The notes: generated by a model not told the origin, from the letters alone. A DNA stretch of 20,401 nt from Filomicrobium sp. (GCA_021775655.1 JAJFHK010000045.1:1-20401), one strand, 5' to 3'. Shown: positions 1-8,873, numbered from the stretch's first letter. Numbers and translations: made by a program.

Positions 1-1
1 C

Positions 2-325
2 GGTGCTGGCATCCTGGCCATCGGGTTCATTCTGTTCTCAACCGGCACCCTTGGCGGTGGCGACGCAAAGCTCCTCGCCGCGGCAAGCTTGTGGGTCGGC
101 GTAACACCTCTAGCTGACTTCTTTGTCTATGTCGCACTGATTGGGGGTGCGCTGGCGGTTAGCATCCTTATTTATCGCCGCGTCCCCGACGAATCACTTG
201 TCGGCCCCGCATGGGCACTGCGCCTGCATGACAAAGGCCACGGCATTCCTTACGGAATAGCAATTGCCGGAGCAGCACTCATCACTTTCCCCGCAACCGA
301 ACTCTATGCTCTGATCGCTGGTTGA
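2..325 (+). CDS. cpaA: Prepilin peptidase CpaA/TadV, 3' end only (partial)
   Basis: The open frame runs in from the left edge and ends at a TAG/TGA-type stop at 323-325, giving about 107 residues. It contains the GGGDAKLL motif (nt 53-76), the GxGD-type aspartate protease motif of A24 prepilin peptidases, where the Asp is one of the two catalytic residues. Hydrophobic segments follow (around VYVALIGGALAVSILIY), and a C-terminal GIPYGIAIAGAA stretch matches the usual end of CpaA/TadV proteins. The family cleaves and matures Flp pilin and TadE/F pseudopilins at the inner membrane. The first half, including the other catalytic Asp, lies outside the window. A position just before cpaB is the normal one for this gene in alphaproteobacterial tad loci. 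Frame and identity are secure; the 5' end is unknown. Confidence 0.9.
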   Translation, partial: GAGILAIGFILFSTGTLGGGDAKLLAAASLWVGVTPLADFFVYVALIGGALAVSILIYRRVPDESLVGPAWALRLHDKGHGIPYGIAIAGAALITFPATELYALIAG

Positions 326-559
326 AGCGGCGACCCTCCAACGCGACTTTAGCTCGTCACCGCGAGCTTGCGCAGTGTTAAGCCGAGGAATCGCCGGCGC
401 CAAGAATGACCGGCGTTGCCAAAAAGCCGCGAACTTACGAACTGGTTGACCTGCGCCCCGCTTTCCGACGCCGGTTAACCCCGTATTGACGTTTCTCGCC
501 CACAGTGAACTCGAAATTGGCAGGAGAGTCCTGCCCAGTCTTGAGGGGCCTATTGCGCG
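326..559 (+). promoter_or_regulatory. cpaA-cpaB intergenic region with a leader hairpin
   Basis: These 234 bases separate cpaA from cpaB, an unusually wide gap inside a tad operon. The clearest element is a perfect hairpin at 519-535: GGCAGGA, loop GAG, TCCTGCC (7 bp stem). It has no following T-run, so it is not a typical terminator. A TTGACG at 486-491 could be a -35 box, but I see no convincing -10 at the right distance. The ribosome-binding signal for cpaB is only a weak GAGGGG at about 543-548. A separate promoter or an RNA processing site here is inference. Confidence 0.35.
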
Positions 560-1366
560 ATGAAACGAGCACAAGTCATCGGAATTCTGGTAGCAGGCGT
601 TGCCGGCGTCGCAGCCTTCGCAATGATGAACGGCATGGTCAACCAGAAGAAGGAAACGATTACGAAGCAAGTCGTGATCAATTCCACCGAAGTTCTGGTC
701 GCCGCCAAGGACATTGGTCTTGGTGAAGTCGTCGCCGAACATCACTTCACCTGGCAGAAGTGGCCGCTCGACGGTGTTAAGCCTGGCATGATCACCGAAG
801 CGCGTTCCTCGCAGATGCACGAACTCGCCGGGTCGATCGCCCGCTCACCCATCATCGCCGGTGAGCCGATCACAGTCCATAAGTTGATCAAGGCCGGTCA
901 AGGTGGCGTTGTTGCCGCTATTTTGCCGTCAGGCTTCCGCGCCGTTTCGACCCGCATCGAGCCCCGTACAGCAGTCGGTGGACTCATCCTTCCAAACGAC
1001 CACGTCGATGTGATCCTTATCCGCTCGCTGCGTTCGCGTTCGGGCAAGGAGGACTTCGTCGCAGACACATTGTTCCGCAACGTCCGCGTGCTTGCGATCG
1101 GTCAGCAGATCGAAACCGCCACCGGAAAGCGCGCTGCTGATGCCGCCGGATCCACCACAACAGCGACTTTGGAACTGACACCACGTCAGGCCGAACTGTT
1201 GGCCCTCGCCAATTCAATGGGCGAGATCACTTTGTCACTGCGTTCAGTGGCCGACCTTAAATCTGATGGGCAAAGCCAGACCGGCGATGCCCTCAATCGT
1301 GAAGAGACTAACTCCGTCAGTGTTCTGCGTTATGGAGCCAAGTCGCGTGCGTACGGCGTGAATTGA
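560..1366 (+). CDS. cpaB: Flp pilus assembly protein CpaB (RcpC-like)
   Basis: This 268-residue protein has an N-terminal membrane anchor (MKRAQVIGILVAGVAGVAAF, residues 1-20). A SAF-like domain follows from about residue 45, starting EVLVAAKDIGLGEVV and containing the conserved tryptophans of FTWQKWPLDG. The RcpC/CpaB domain (GFRAVSTRIEPRTAVGG..LPNDHVDVI) lies around residues 120-155. The length is usual for alphaproteobacterial CpaB. The family works in the periplasm with the secretin; its exact role is less well defined than that of other Tad proteins. The ATG at 560 is chosen because the anchor starts directly there, although the ribosome-binding site is weak. Only 34 bases separate it from cpaC, so the two are very likely co-transcribed. 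Confidence 0.93.
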   Translation: MKRAQVIGILVAGVAGVAAFAMMNGMVNQKKETITKQVVINSTEVLVAAKDIGLGEVVAEHHFTWQKWPLDGVKPGMITEARSSQMHELAGSIARSPIIAGEPITVHKLIKAGQGGVVAAILPSGFRAVSTRIEPRTAVGGLILPNDHVDVILIRSLRSRSGKEDFVADTLFRNVRVLAIGQQIETATGKRAADAAGSTTTATLELTPRQAELLALANSMGEITLSLRSVADLKSDGQSQTGDALNREETNSVSVLRYGAKSRAYGVN

Positions 1367-1400
1367 TCGCCCGTCTGTAGCTCGTGAGAGGCTGAAAACG

Positions 1401-3041
1401 ATGTATGACAGGACTTCCAAGCTCTGGGGTTCCGCCCTGGTCGCTACTCTGACCCTTATCTTTGCCGTCGTCGGCATCGGTCTGCAAAATGCAAACGCGA
1501 ACGGATTGCGCGGCGCTTACGGCGCTTCGGAATCGCGTGGCCCGATGAACCACCACTCGCTGGTTCGTATCCCTGACTCCGGCGCCATGCCGTACAATCG
1601 CAATATTCGGATCGGTCTGGGCAAATCCGTACTGGTCGAATTCCCCCGCGACGTTCGTGACGTTATGGTCTCGAACCCGCAGGCGGTAGATGCAGTTGTA
1701 CTGTCGTCGAACAGGGTCTTCCTTTTGGCCCGACGCATCGGCGAAGCCAACGCTTTCTTCTTCGACCACAACGGCGAACAGTTTGCGACGCTCGAACTCT
1801 TTGTCGAGCGCGAGACAGCCGGCCTCGAAGAGATGCTCAACCGGCTCATCCCGGGCGGCAAGATCGCAGTCGAGATGATCAACCAGACGGTTGTTCTGAC
1901 CGGTCACGTTCGCAACCCAGCCGATGCCGCTCGTGCTGCCAACATCGCCAAGCAGTTTGTCACGGTCGAATTCGAGACCAAGGGCGGAGAGAACGCGGAA
2001 GGCACGGCGGTCAAGAAATTCGAAAAGCAGGATGGCGAAAGCGTTGTCATAAACCTGCTTCAGGTTGAAGGCGAAGAGCAGGTCATGCTTCGTGTAGTTG
2101 TTGCCGAAGTTCAGCGCTCAATGCTGAAGCAATTCGGTATCAACCTTGGTGCCAGAATCAACTCGGGAAATTTCACGACTGGACTTCTCACCGAGAATTC
2201 GCTTCCGCTGACCACGGCTGAAGGCCTCGGTGCCCTCCCGATCCCAGGTTTTGCTACCGCACTTGCAGGCGCACCGCTGCGCACATTCAACTCCTTTGCT
2301 GGAGGCGGAGGTTCGGATGATACGCTGCCGTTTGGCAACTCCGGCATCAATGGTGGCTGGGGTACAGGCAACCAATCAGCGGCTTACACCTTGCGTGCGC
2401 TCGAACGCAACGGCCTCATAAAGACGCTCGCTGAGCCCAACCTGACAGCGGTTTCCGGTGAAACGGCGAAGTTCCTGGCTGGTGGTGAATTCCCAATTCC
2501 GGTCGTCGACGCCCAGGGTCAGACCAGCGTCATCTTCAAGGAATTCGGTGTCGGCGTCGCCTTCACTCCGAATGTGATGTCCGAAGGCCGCATCTCGCTG
2601 AAGATCGAAACCGAAGTCTCGGAACTGTCCAACCAGGGCGCTGTTCAGATCGGCACGCTGCAGATCCCTGCCATCAAGACCCGCCGTGCGAACTCAACCG
2701 TAGAACTGCCCTCCGGTGGCTCACTCGCAATTGCTGGCCTGCTTTCCGAAGACACGCGTCAGAACATCGACGGTCTCCCCGGTTTGAAGGACATCCCGAT
2801 CATTGGCACGCTGTTCCGTTCGCGCGATTACATCAAGCAGGAAACTGAACTCGTGGTCATTGTCACTCCCTACGTCGTCCGGCCGACCGCCCGCAAGGAG
2901 CTGGCGCGTCCAGCTGACGGCCTGGGCGACGCAACCGACATGAAGGCGAACTTCCTTGGACACATGAACCGCATCTACGGCCGCGGCACCGCAATCCCTG
3001 ATGGGGGACTGAAGGGTGACTACGGTTTCATCGTCGAATGA
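1401..3041 (+). CDS. cpaC: Tad pilus outer-membrane secretin CpaC
   Basis: This 546-residue secretin forms the outer-membrane pore for the Flp pilus. A signal peptide occupies about residues 1-33 (ending QNANA). The pilus-assembly N-terminal domain spans about 66-134 (IRIGLGKSVLVEFPRDV..FATLELFV), followed by a BON-like domain at about 138-190 (VVLTGHVRNPADAARA). The secretin domain covers roughly 228-493, with the hallmark segment LIKTLAEPNLTAVSGETAKF near 339-358 and the terminal ETELVVIVTPYVV at 481-493. A Gly/Ser-rich insert (residues about 296-325) sits inside the pore region. The ATG at 1401 follows a GTGAGAGG ribosome-binding sequence. The stop is 26 bases before the cpaD start. Confidence 0.96.
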   Translation: MYDRTSKLWGSALVATLTLIFAVVGIGLQNANANGLRGAYGASESRGPMNHHSLVRIPDSGAMPYNRNIRIGLGKSVLVEFPRDVRDVMVSNPQAVDAVVLSSNRVFLLARRIGEANAFFFDHNGEQFATLELFVERETAGLEEMLNRLIPGGKIAVEMINQTVVLTGHVRNPADAARAANIAKQFVTVEFETKGGENAEGTAVKKFEKQDGESVVINLLQVEGEEQVMLRVVVAEVQRSMLKQFGINLGARINSGNFTTGLLTENSLPLTTAEGLGALPIPGFATALAGAPLRTFNSFAGGGGSDDTLPFGNSGINGGWGTGNQSAAYTLRALERNGLIKTLAEPNLTAVSGETAKFLAGGEFPIPVVDAQGQTSVIFKEFGVGVAFTPNVMSEGRISLKIETEVSELSNQGAVQIGTLQIPAIKTRRANSTVELPSGGSLAIAGLLSEDTRQNIDGLPGLKDIPIIGTLFRSRDYIKQETELVVIVTPYVVRPTARKELARPADGLGDATDMKANFLGHMNRIYGRGTAIPDGGLKGDYGFIVE

Positions 3042-3067
3042 ACCGCCAGCGGACGAGGAGAGAGACT

Positions 3068-3793
3068 ATGAAAAACTTCCAATCGAGAGACCTTCGCAGC
3101 GGTTGTCTCATTCTTGCGGCAACAATTTCAGCGCTCGCGCTAGGTGGCTGCATGCACGGCAATGAGCCCGGGACTCGGGTCGCAGGCTGGACATTGATCG
3201 ACGCAGCCCAGCGCCATCCTATCCTGGTATCCGAGCAGCCAAGCGTACTGCCATTGCGGGTCGCCCGAGGGTCTTCCGGACTATCGCCGCGCCAGCGGGC
3301 CCAGGTCCTGAATTTCTACGCGCATTTTCGCGCCCGAAGTTCAGGTAACGGCCGCATCATAATCAACGCTCCGAGCGGTTCACCGAACGAAGTTGCAGCC
3401 ATGCATGCGGTTCAAGAAGTCCGTGCACTTCTGCAAAGCGAGGGTGCTGGGGAAGGCGACATCAGCGTTGAAGCTTACCACACTGAAGGTGAGCCACAGC
3501 CACCGGTGCGCCTCTCGTTCATGAAATACGTCGCCGAAGCGCCCGACTGTGGCGTTTGGCCAACGAACCTGGCAAGCGAGCCGGCCAACTTGCCCTATCC
3601 AAACCTTGGTTGCGCTACGCAGCGCAACTTTGCAGCCCAGATTGCCAACCCGTCGGACCTTCTCGAGCCACGCGGAATGACCGCTCGCTCTTCAGAGCGC
3701 CGCGACACGATCTGGAACAAATACGTCAAGGGTGACCCGACTGGTTCGAAGAAGACCGACGAAGAAAAAGTCAAGGTCAAGGGCAACAACTAA
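3068..3793 (+). CDS. cpaD: Tad pilus lipoprotein CpaD
   Basis: This 241-residue lipoprotein has the lipobox LGGC with the acylated Cys at residue 28, after the hydrophobic stretch CLILAATISALA. The CpaD domain follows: HPILVSEQPSVLPL near the start, then a periplasmic region ending with the conserved DCGVWP..ANLPYPNLGCATQRNFAAQIANPSDLLEPR segment typical of the family. The C-terminus is Lys-rich. CpaD is thought to help place or stabilise the CpaC secretin in the outer membrane. I chose the ATG at 3068 because a strong GAGGAGAGA ribosome-binding sequence precedes it. An in-frame ATG at 3038 overlaps the cpaC stop but would put ten charged residues ahead of the signal peptide and lacks such a site. 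Confidence 0.94.
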   Translation: MKNFQSRDLRSGCLILAATISALALGGCMHGNEPGTRVAGWTLIDAAQRHPILVSEQPSVLPLRVARGSSGLSPRQRAQVLNFYAHFRARSSGNGRIIINAPSGSPNEVAAMHAVQEVRALLQSEGAGEGDISVEAYHTEGEPQPPVRLSFMKYVAEAPDCGVWPTNLASEPANLPYPNLGCATQRNFAAQIANPSDLLEPRGMTARSSERRDTIWNKYVKGDPTGSKKTDEEKVKVKGNN

Positions 3794-3810
3794 CGCGAGC
3801 AGGAAGTATC

Positions 3811-5124
3811 ATGTCTAACGAAGCCGTAAATTTGCATGACGCCGAACTCGCTGACGCGAGCCGGGAAGTGGCCACGATCCCCGCTGCCGGAGAGCACGCA
3901 AACGAAGGAAGCGCGGAACGCGCCAGGCCAGTTCCACGCATCTCCATCCAGGTGTTCTGCGAAACTCAGTTGACCGCCGAATCCGTGCAGTCGGCGGCTG
4001 AAGACCGACGCCTGGCCAAGACACACGTCTCGATCCACATGGGTGGCGCGCCGGCAGCAGTTGCCCACTATCAGGAAAGCCCGACGCCGAACTTGATTGT
4101 GATCGAGTGTTCAGCGGGTCGTAATCAGCTGCTTGCCGAACTGGATGCCCTTGCTGAGTGCTGCGATGCTGGCACAAAGGTGATCGTCGTCGGTCACGTC
4201 AACGAGGTAATTCTCTATCGTGAGCTTCTGAAGCGTGGCGTCAGTGAGTATCTGATCGCGCCGATCGCTCCACTCGATCTCATGGAGAGCATTTCGAACC
4301 TCTACAACGATCCATCCGCGGACCCGGTCGGCAACGTATACGCATTCATCGGTTCCAAAGGTGGTGTTGGCTCTTCGACCATCTGCCATAATGCCTCATG
4401 GGTTCTGTCTGAAGTTTTGTCTTCCGACTTGGTGATCGCCGATCTTGATCTCGCGTTCGGAACAACAGGACTCGACTTCAATCAAGATCCCGTTCAAGGA
4501 ATCGCAGAAGCGCTTTCGAGCCCTGAACGACTCGATGAAGTTCTCCTCGACCGCCTGTTGACGAAATGCTCTGAGCATCTGTCGATCTTTGCCGCGCCGG
4601 TCCTTCTTGAGCGCGACTACGACCTCCAATCCGACGCATGCGAATCTGTTATCGACGTCGTTCGCCAGAACGTACCTTATGTGGCTCTCGATCTGCCGCA
4701 CCTATGGACAGCCTGGTCGAAGCGCCTGCTCCTCCAGGCCGACGAAGTCGTCATCACGGCCGTTCCGGATTTGGCCAACCTGCGCAATGCCAAGAACATC
4801 ATCGATCTTCTGAAGCAGTCGCGCAAAAACGACAACATGCCTCATCTGGTCCTTAATATGACAAAGATGCCCAAGCGTCCCGAAATTACCGCACGCGACT
4901 TTGAGCAGGCACTCGACATCAAGGTTCTAGCCGAAATCGAGTTTGATGCGGAGACTTTCGGACAGGCTTCCAACAACGGCCAGATGATCGAAGAACTCAA
5001 CCCCAAGGCAAAGGCCACACCAATCCTGCGCGACATCGCCATGACCATTGCGCACCGCCAGGAGGTGCGCCAGGAGAAGAAGTCGGCGCTCGGGTTCCTC
5101 GAGAAGTTGAAACTCAGAGGCTGA
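3811..5124 (+). CDS. cpaE: Tad pilus localisation ATPase CpaE/TadZ (MinD/ParA-like)
   Basis: This 437-residue protein has a variable acidic N-terminus (1-42), a receiver-like domain (about 43-165, LIVIECSAGRNQLLAELDAL.., with VSEYLIAPIAPLDLME) and a MinD/ParA-type ATPase domain (about 172-410). The P-loop is GSKGGVGSST at residues 181-190. It keeps the signature lysine of the deviant Walker A (K183), but the usual second lysine of KGGVGKT is serine (S188), as seen in CpaE/TadZ proteins. A Walker A' motif, DLDLAFG, lies at 211-217. The family marks the cell pole or site where the Tad machine is assembled. The start has AGGAAG at 3801-3806. The 213 bases after it contain a hairpin, so cpaF may be partly uncoupled from this gene. 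Confidence 0.94.
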   Translation: MSNEAVNLHDAELADASREVATIPAAGEHANEGSAERARPVPRISIQVFCETQLTAESVQSAAEDRRLAKTHVSIHMGGAPAAVAHYQESPTPNLIVIECSAGRNQLLAELDALAECCDAGTKVIVVGHVNEVILYRELLKRGVSEYLIAPIAPLDLMESISNLYNDPSADPVGNVYAFIGSKGGVGSSTICHNASWVLSEVLSSDLVIADLDLAFGTTGLDFNQDPVQGIAEALSSPERLDEVLLDRLLTKCSEHLSIFAAPVLLERDYDLQSDACESVIDVVRQNVPYVALDLPHLWTAWSKRLLLQADEVVITAVPDLANLRNAKNIIDLLKQSRKNDNMPHLVLNMTKMPKRPEITARDFEQALDIKVLAEIEFDAETFGQASNNGQMIEELNPKAKATPILRDIAMTIAHRQEVRQEKKSALGFLEKLKLRG

Positions 5125-5192
5125 CAACGCCAGCCGATTTTGGCTGAGGCCGCCACCGCCCGCGAAACCGGAAAGCCAATTGATAGTAGACC

Positions 5193-5240
5193 AGGGCCCG
5201 CCTGCGGACGCTTAAATAAACAAGCGAACAGGCGGGCCTT
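5193..5240 (+). other. Nested hairpin between cpaE and cpaF
   Basis: A 10 bp perfect inverted repeat (GGCCCGCCTG at 5195-5204, CAGGCGGGCC at 5229-5238), extendable by a G-T and an A-T pair, encloses a second 5 bp inverted repeat (CGCTT 5209-5213, AAGCG 5222-5226). No T-run follows, only TTCGAGTCTC. It is therefore either a weak or factor-assisted terminator, or an mRNA processing or stabilising structure inside the tad operon. The pairing is read directly; the function is inference. Confidence 0.55.
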
Positions 5241-5285
5241 CGAGTCTCAATAAGAAGCGATTGGAAACAAAGATTTAGGGACTTG

Positions 5286-5301
5286 GTCTCATAATAGAGA
5301 C
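5286..5301. promoter_or_regulatory. Inverted repeat GTCTC-N6-GAGAC upstream of cpaF
   Basis: A perfect 5 bp inverted repeat with the AT-only spacer ATAATA lies 37-52 bases before the cpaF start. It could be an operator or a short mRNA hairpin. CATAAT at 5290-5295 resembles a -10 box, but no good -35 box is at the right distance. The cpaF ribosome-binding site AGGAG is at 5323-5327. Confidence 0.3.
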
Positions 5302-5337
5302 GAAGATTTCGGAAAGACTTCTAGGAGTGAGAAAGCA

Positions 5338-6852
5338 ATGTTCGGCAAACGCACGAACGATCCTTCGAGCCTAGCGAACCCGGCACCCAAGCCGGTCGCC
5401 GCACCGAAAAAAGCTGGAGCCGCGGCGCCGCCGCCGACCCAAGCCGCACCTAAGCCTGCGGCTGCACCTGCCCAGGCGCCGCCAGCAGCATCGGCTGCGC
5501 CCAAGCCCGAGCCCGAATCGGAAAAACAGCGTTCCCATTCCGAAGAATATTACGACGTCAAGACGACGGTCTTTAACGCGCTGATCGATACGATCGACTT
5601 GACGCAGCTCTCGAAGCTGGACGCAGTCGCAGCGCGTGAAGAAATCCGCGACATCGTCAGTGAGATTATCCAGCTCAAGAATGTTGTGATGTCGATCGCC
5701 GAGCAGGAAGAACTGCTCGAAGACATCTGTAACGATGTGCTTGGCTATGGTCCGCTCGAACCACTTCTGGCTCGCGATGACATCGCCGACATCATGGTCA
5801 ATGGTGCTTCGACGACCTTCATCGAAGTCGAGGGCAAGGTGCAGAAGACAGGCGTGCGCTTTGCCGACAATACTCAGCTAATGAACATCTGTCAGAGAAT
5901 CGTGAGCCAAGTTGGTCGTCGAGTCGATGAATCGAGCCCGATATGCGACGCACGCCTTCCTGACGGCTCTCGCGTCAACGTCATCGCGCCGCCTCTGGCC
6001 ATCGACGGTGCAGCACTGACCATTCGTAAGTTCAAGAAGGACAAGCTAAAGCTCGAGCAGCTCGTCAAATTCGGTTCTATCACGCCGGAAGCGAAGGCGA
6101 TCCTCGAAATCATCGGCCGCGTACGCTGCAACGTTCTGATCTCTGGCGGTACCGGTTCGGGTAAAACCACCCTGCTTAACTGCTTGACCGGCTCCATCGA
6201 TACTGACGAACGCATCATCACTTGCGAAGACTCCGCAGAGCTTCAGCTTCAGCAGCCGCACGTAGTTCGACTGGAAACGCGTCCACCCAACCTAGAAGGC
6301 GAGGGTGAAATAACCATGCGTAACCTCGTCAAGAACTGCCTTCGTATGCGCCCAGAACGCATCATCGTCGGCGAGGTTCGTGGACCCGAGGCATTCGACC
6401 TTTTGCAGGCGATGAACACGGGCCACGACGGTTCCATGGGAACGCTCCACTCGAACTCCCCGCGTGAAGCCATCTCACGTCTTGAATCGATGATCATGAT
6501 GGGCGGCTTTGCCCTGCCTGTGACGACGATTCGCGAGATGATCGTTGGTTCTGTCGATGTCATCGTACAGGCATCACGCCTTCGCGACGGCTCGCGTAAG
6601 ATCACGCACATCACCGAAGTGATGGGTATGGAAGGCGAGGTCGTCACGCTCCAAAATCTCATTGTCTATGAAATCACAGGCGAAGATGCCAACGGCAAAC
6701 TAATCGGCCGCCACCGCTCGACGGGTATTTCGCGACCGGCATTCTGGGAGCGCGCATCTTACTACGGCGAGACCGATCGCCTTGCCGAAGCGCTTTCAGC
6801 TTCTGAAGTCTACGACGAACACGGCAACCCCGTAGGTGACGCTAATGGTTAG
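5338..6852 (+). CDS. cpaF: Tad pilus secretion ATPase CpaF/TadA
   Basis: This 504-residue hexameric ATPase of the VirB11/GspE (T2SSE) superfamily powers Flp pilus assembly at the cytoplasmic face. An Ala/Pro-rich, low-complexity tail occupies about residues 9-57, and the N-terminal domain (about 70-230) includes [20 protein letters not shown]. The nucleotide-binding core has Walker A GGTGSGKT at 270-277, an Asp-box region ([19 protein letters not shown]), the Walker B region IIVGEVRG around 342-349 with Glu346, and the His box GTLHSN around 368-373. Alphaproteobacterial CpaF proteins commonly have such a long Ala/Pro N-terminal tail. The ATG at 5338 follows AGGAG by 10 bases. The 3' end overlaps tadB by 8 bases, implying translational coupling. 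Confidence 0.97.
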   Translation: MFGKRTNDPSSLANPAPKPVAAPKKAGAAAPPPTQAAPKPAAAPAQAPPAASAAPKPEPESEKQRSHSEEYYDVKTTVFNALIDTIDLTQLSKLDAVAAREEIRDIVSEIIQLKNVVMSIAEQEELLEDICNDVLGYGPLEPLLARDDIADIMVNGASTTFIEVEGKVQKTGVRFADNTQLMNICQRIVSQVGRRVDESSPICDARLPDGSRVNVIAPPLAIDGAALTIRKFKKDKLKLEQLVKFGSITPEAKAILEIIGRVRCNVLISGGTGSGKTTLLNCLTGSIDTDERIITCEDSAELQLQQPHVVRLETRPPNLEGEGEITMRNLVKNCLRMRPERIIVGEVRGPEAFDLLQAMNTGHDGSMGTLHSNSPREAISRLESMIMMGGFALPVTTIREMIVGSVDVIVQASRLRDGSRKITHITEVMGMEGEVVTLQNLIVYEITGEDANGKLIGRHRSTGISRPAFWERASYYGETDRLAEALSASEVYDEHGNPVGDANG

Positions 6853-7840
6853 TCCAGATCTTCTGTTTCCCCTGTTCGGCGGAATCGCCGTCTCAGCACT
6901 AATCTTCGCGTTCATCTATCCGATGTTCGGCGGTGACAATACAGCTGATAAGCGCATGGCTAGTGTCACAGAGACACGCCAGGTGAAAGTTGCGGCGCGC
7001 AGTGCGGCTGATGCTGCCGCTAACCGCCGAAAGCAAGTTTCTGACAAGCTCAAGGAGCTCGAAGACCGTCAAAAGCAAAAAGAGAAGGTCACGCTTCGCC
7101 TTCGCTTGCAGCGTGCCGGCTTACAGATGACACCTCAGGCGTTTTGGATTGCAAGCGCAATTTGCGGCGTGCTCTGTGCCGTCGGCGTCGTCCTGTCATT
7201 TGAAAGCTCCTTGTTGATTCAGGTCGCTGCAATGGTTGCGGGCTTTGTCGGCATGTTTGGTATGCCCCGTTGGATTCTAGGCAAGCTGACCACATGGCGG
7301 CAGCAGAGATTTCTGGCTGAGATGGCCAACTCTCTCGATGTCGTCGTGCGCGGTGTGAAGTCCGGTCTGCCGCTCAACGAGTGTCTTCAGATCGTCGCTC
7401 GCGAAAGTCCGGAACCGATTTGCTCTGAATTCCGCGAAGTCGTCGAACAGCAGCGCGTCGGAATTCCGCTCGGCGAAGCCCTTGAGCGCCTGGCAGAACG
7501 CATGCCGCTACCCGAGGTTCGCTTCCTGACCATTGTTATCGGCATTCAGTCCCAGGCTGGCGGTAACCTGTCCGAAGCACTTGGCAACCTTTCCGAGGTT
7601 CTGCGCTCGCGTATTCGCATGGCCATGAAGGTCAAGGCACTCTCCGCGGAAGCAACCGCTTCGGCTGCCGTTCTGGCTTCGCTACCGCCAGGAGTGATGG
7701 GCATGGTCTACATGTCCTCGCCCGATTACATCATGCCGCTCCTGACCACCAAGATGGGTCACTTCATGATTGCTGTCGGCCTGTTCTGGATGGGCTGCGG
7801 TGTGCTCGTAATGCAGAAGATGATCAACTTCAAATACTAA
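6845..7840 (+). CDS. tadB: Tad pilus inner-membrane platform protein TadB
   Basis: This 331-residue protein of the T2SSF family has an N-terminal membrane segment (LLFPLFGGIAVSALIFAFIY). A charged, Lys/Glu-rich cytoplasmic stretch follows (about residues 35-85), then paired helices (WIASAICGVLCAVGVVLSF and LIQVAAMVAGFVGMFGMP), the T2SSF core with SLDVVVRGVKSGLPLNECL, and a C-terminal membrane pair ending MQKMINFKY. With TadC it forms the inner-membrane platform driven by CpaF. The ATG at 6845 has AGGTGA at 6834-6839 and overlaps the cpaF stop by 8 bases. A GTG at 6836 in the same frame is the alternative and would add three residues but overlap that ribosome-binding site. Confidence 0.93.
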   Translation: MVSPDLLFPLFGGIAVSALIFAFIYPMFGGDNTADKRMASVTETRQVKVAARSAADAAANRRKQVSDKLKELEDRQKQKEKVTLRLRLQRAGLQMTPQAFWIASAICGVLCAVGVVLSFESSLLIQVAAMVAGFVGMFGMPRWILGKLTTWRQQRFLAEMANSLDVVVRGVKSGLPLNECLQIVARESPEPICSEFREVVEQQRVGIPLGEALERLAERMPLPEVRFLTIVIGIQSQAGGNLSEALGNLSEVLRSRIRMAMKVKALSAEATASAAVLASLPPGVMGMVYMSSPDYIMPLLTTKMGHFMIAVGLFWMGCGVLVMQKMINFKY

Positions 7841-7904
7841 CCTCAGACTTATCGGTCGTGCTCCACCGCCGGCCATAGACACGACGAAGGATGTCGAAAA
7901 AGCC

Positions 7905-8873
7905 ATGATGGAATTCATCGACACAATCATGCGGCCGCAGTTTATCATCACGCTGCTGGCAGCCGTCTCGGCCTTCGCAACGGTGCTGACGATCGCCATC
8001 CCGATCATGTCAAGTGACCGCATGAGTCAGCGCATGAAGGTCATGGCGACAGAACGTGACAAGATGCGTGCTCAGCGTTTGGCAGAGCTTCAGACGGATC
8101 GTCCAGGAGCCAACCTTCGTCAGGCGCCGAAGGGCTACATGCAGCAGATCGTCGATCAGCTGAATCTACGCAAGCACTTCGACTCTGAAGAGGTTCGAAC
8201 CAAGCTAAAGATGGCCGGACTACGTGGTCAGGCGCCACTTGTCACTTACATGTTCTTCCGCATCGCTATGCCCCTCCTCGTGTTCTTCGGCGCGCTGTTC
8301 TACATGTTCGTGATGGTCAAGCTTGCCTATCCACCAGTCGTAAAGTTTTTCTTCGCGGTGATCGCAGGGTTCATTGGATATTATCTGCCCAACGTCTTCA
8401 TCGAGAACATGGTGCAGAAGCGCCAGCAGGCAATCAAGCAGGCCTTCCCCGACTCACTCGACATGTTGCTCATCTGCGTTCAGTCCGGCATGTCGGTCGA
8501 GGCAGCCTTTGGCAAGGTTTCGAAGGAAGTCATGGCGACTTCGCTGGAACTCGCAGAAGAGCTATCGCTTACAACTGCTGAATTGTCCTACCTCCAGGAA
8601 CGACGGCTTGCGTTCGAAAACCTCGGTAAGCGTACCGGCATTCCCGGCGTGAAGGCGGTGGCAACCGCGCTCATCCAGGCCGAACGTTACGGTACGCCGG
8701 TTTCGCAAGCGCTACGTGTCATGGCCAAGGAAAACCGTGACATCCGTATGTCGGAAGCTGAAAAGAAGGCAGCCGCCTTGCCGCCGAAACTGACCGTCCC
8801 GATGATTCTGTTCTTCCTGCCAGTCCTCTTCGTCGTCATCCTTGGTCCTGCTGCCATCACGCTCTGGGGTTAG
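7905..8873 (+). CDS. tadC: Tad pilus inner-membrane platform protein TadC
   Basis: This 322-residue T2SSF-family protein is the usual partner and paralogue of TadB. It has an N-terminal membrane segment (QFIITLLAAVSAFATVLTIA) and a basic cytoplasmic region (about residues 45-95). A membrane pair follows (MPLLVFFGALFYMFVMVKL and FFFAVIAGFIGYYLPNVFI), then the T2SSF core with AFPDSLDMLLICVQSGMSVEAAF and RTGIPGVKAVATALIQAERYGTPV. A C-terminal helix, ILFFLPVLFVVILGPAAITL, ends the protein. ATG codons at 7905 and 7908 are both possible; the best ribosome-binding match, GAAGG, is rather far upstream (7886-7890). It is 64 bases after tadB and is the last + strand gene of the pilus operon. Confidence 0.94.
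   Translation: MMEFIDTIMRPQFIITLLAAVSAFATVLTIAIPIMSSDRMSQRMKVMATERDKMRAQRLAELQTDRPGANLRQAPKGYMQQIVDQLNLRKHFDSEEVRTKLKMAGLRGQAPLVTYMFFRIAMPLLVFFGALFYMFVMVKLAYPPVVKFFFAVIAGFIGYYLPNVFIENMVQKRQQAIKQAFPDSLDMLLICVQSGMSVEAAFGKVSKEVMATSLELAEELSLTTAELSYLQERRLAFENLGKRTGIPGVKAVATALIQAERYGTPVSQALRVMAKENRDIRMSEAEKKAAALPPKLTVPMILFFLPVLFVVILGPAAITLWG

Noticed and set aside
486..520. TTGACG as a -35 box for a cpaB promoter
   Set aside because: No acceptable -10 hexamer occurs at 16-18 bases downstream.
194..820. 208-codon open frame on the - strand
   Set aside because: It lies antisense to cpaA and cpaB and the gap between them, has a composition unlike a folded protein and no recognisable family features.
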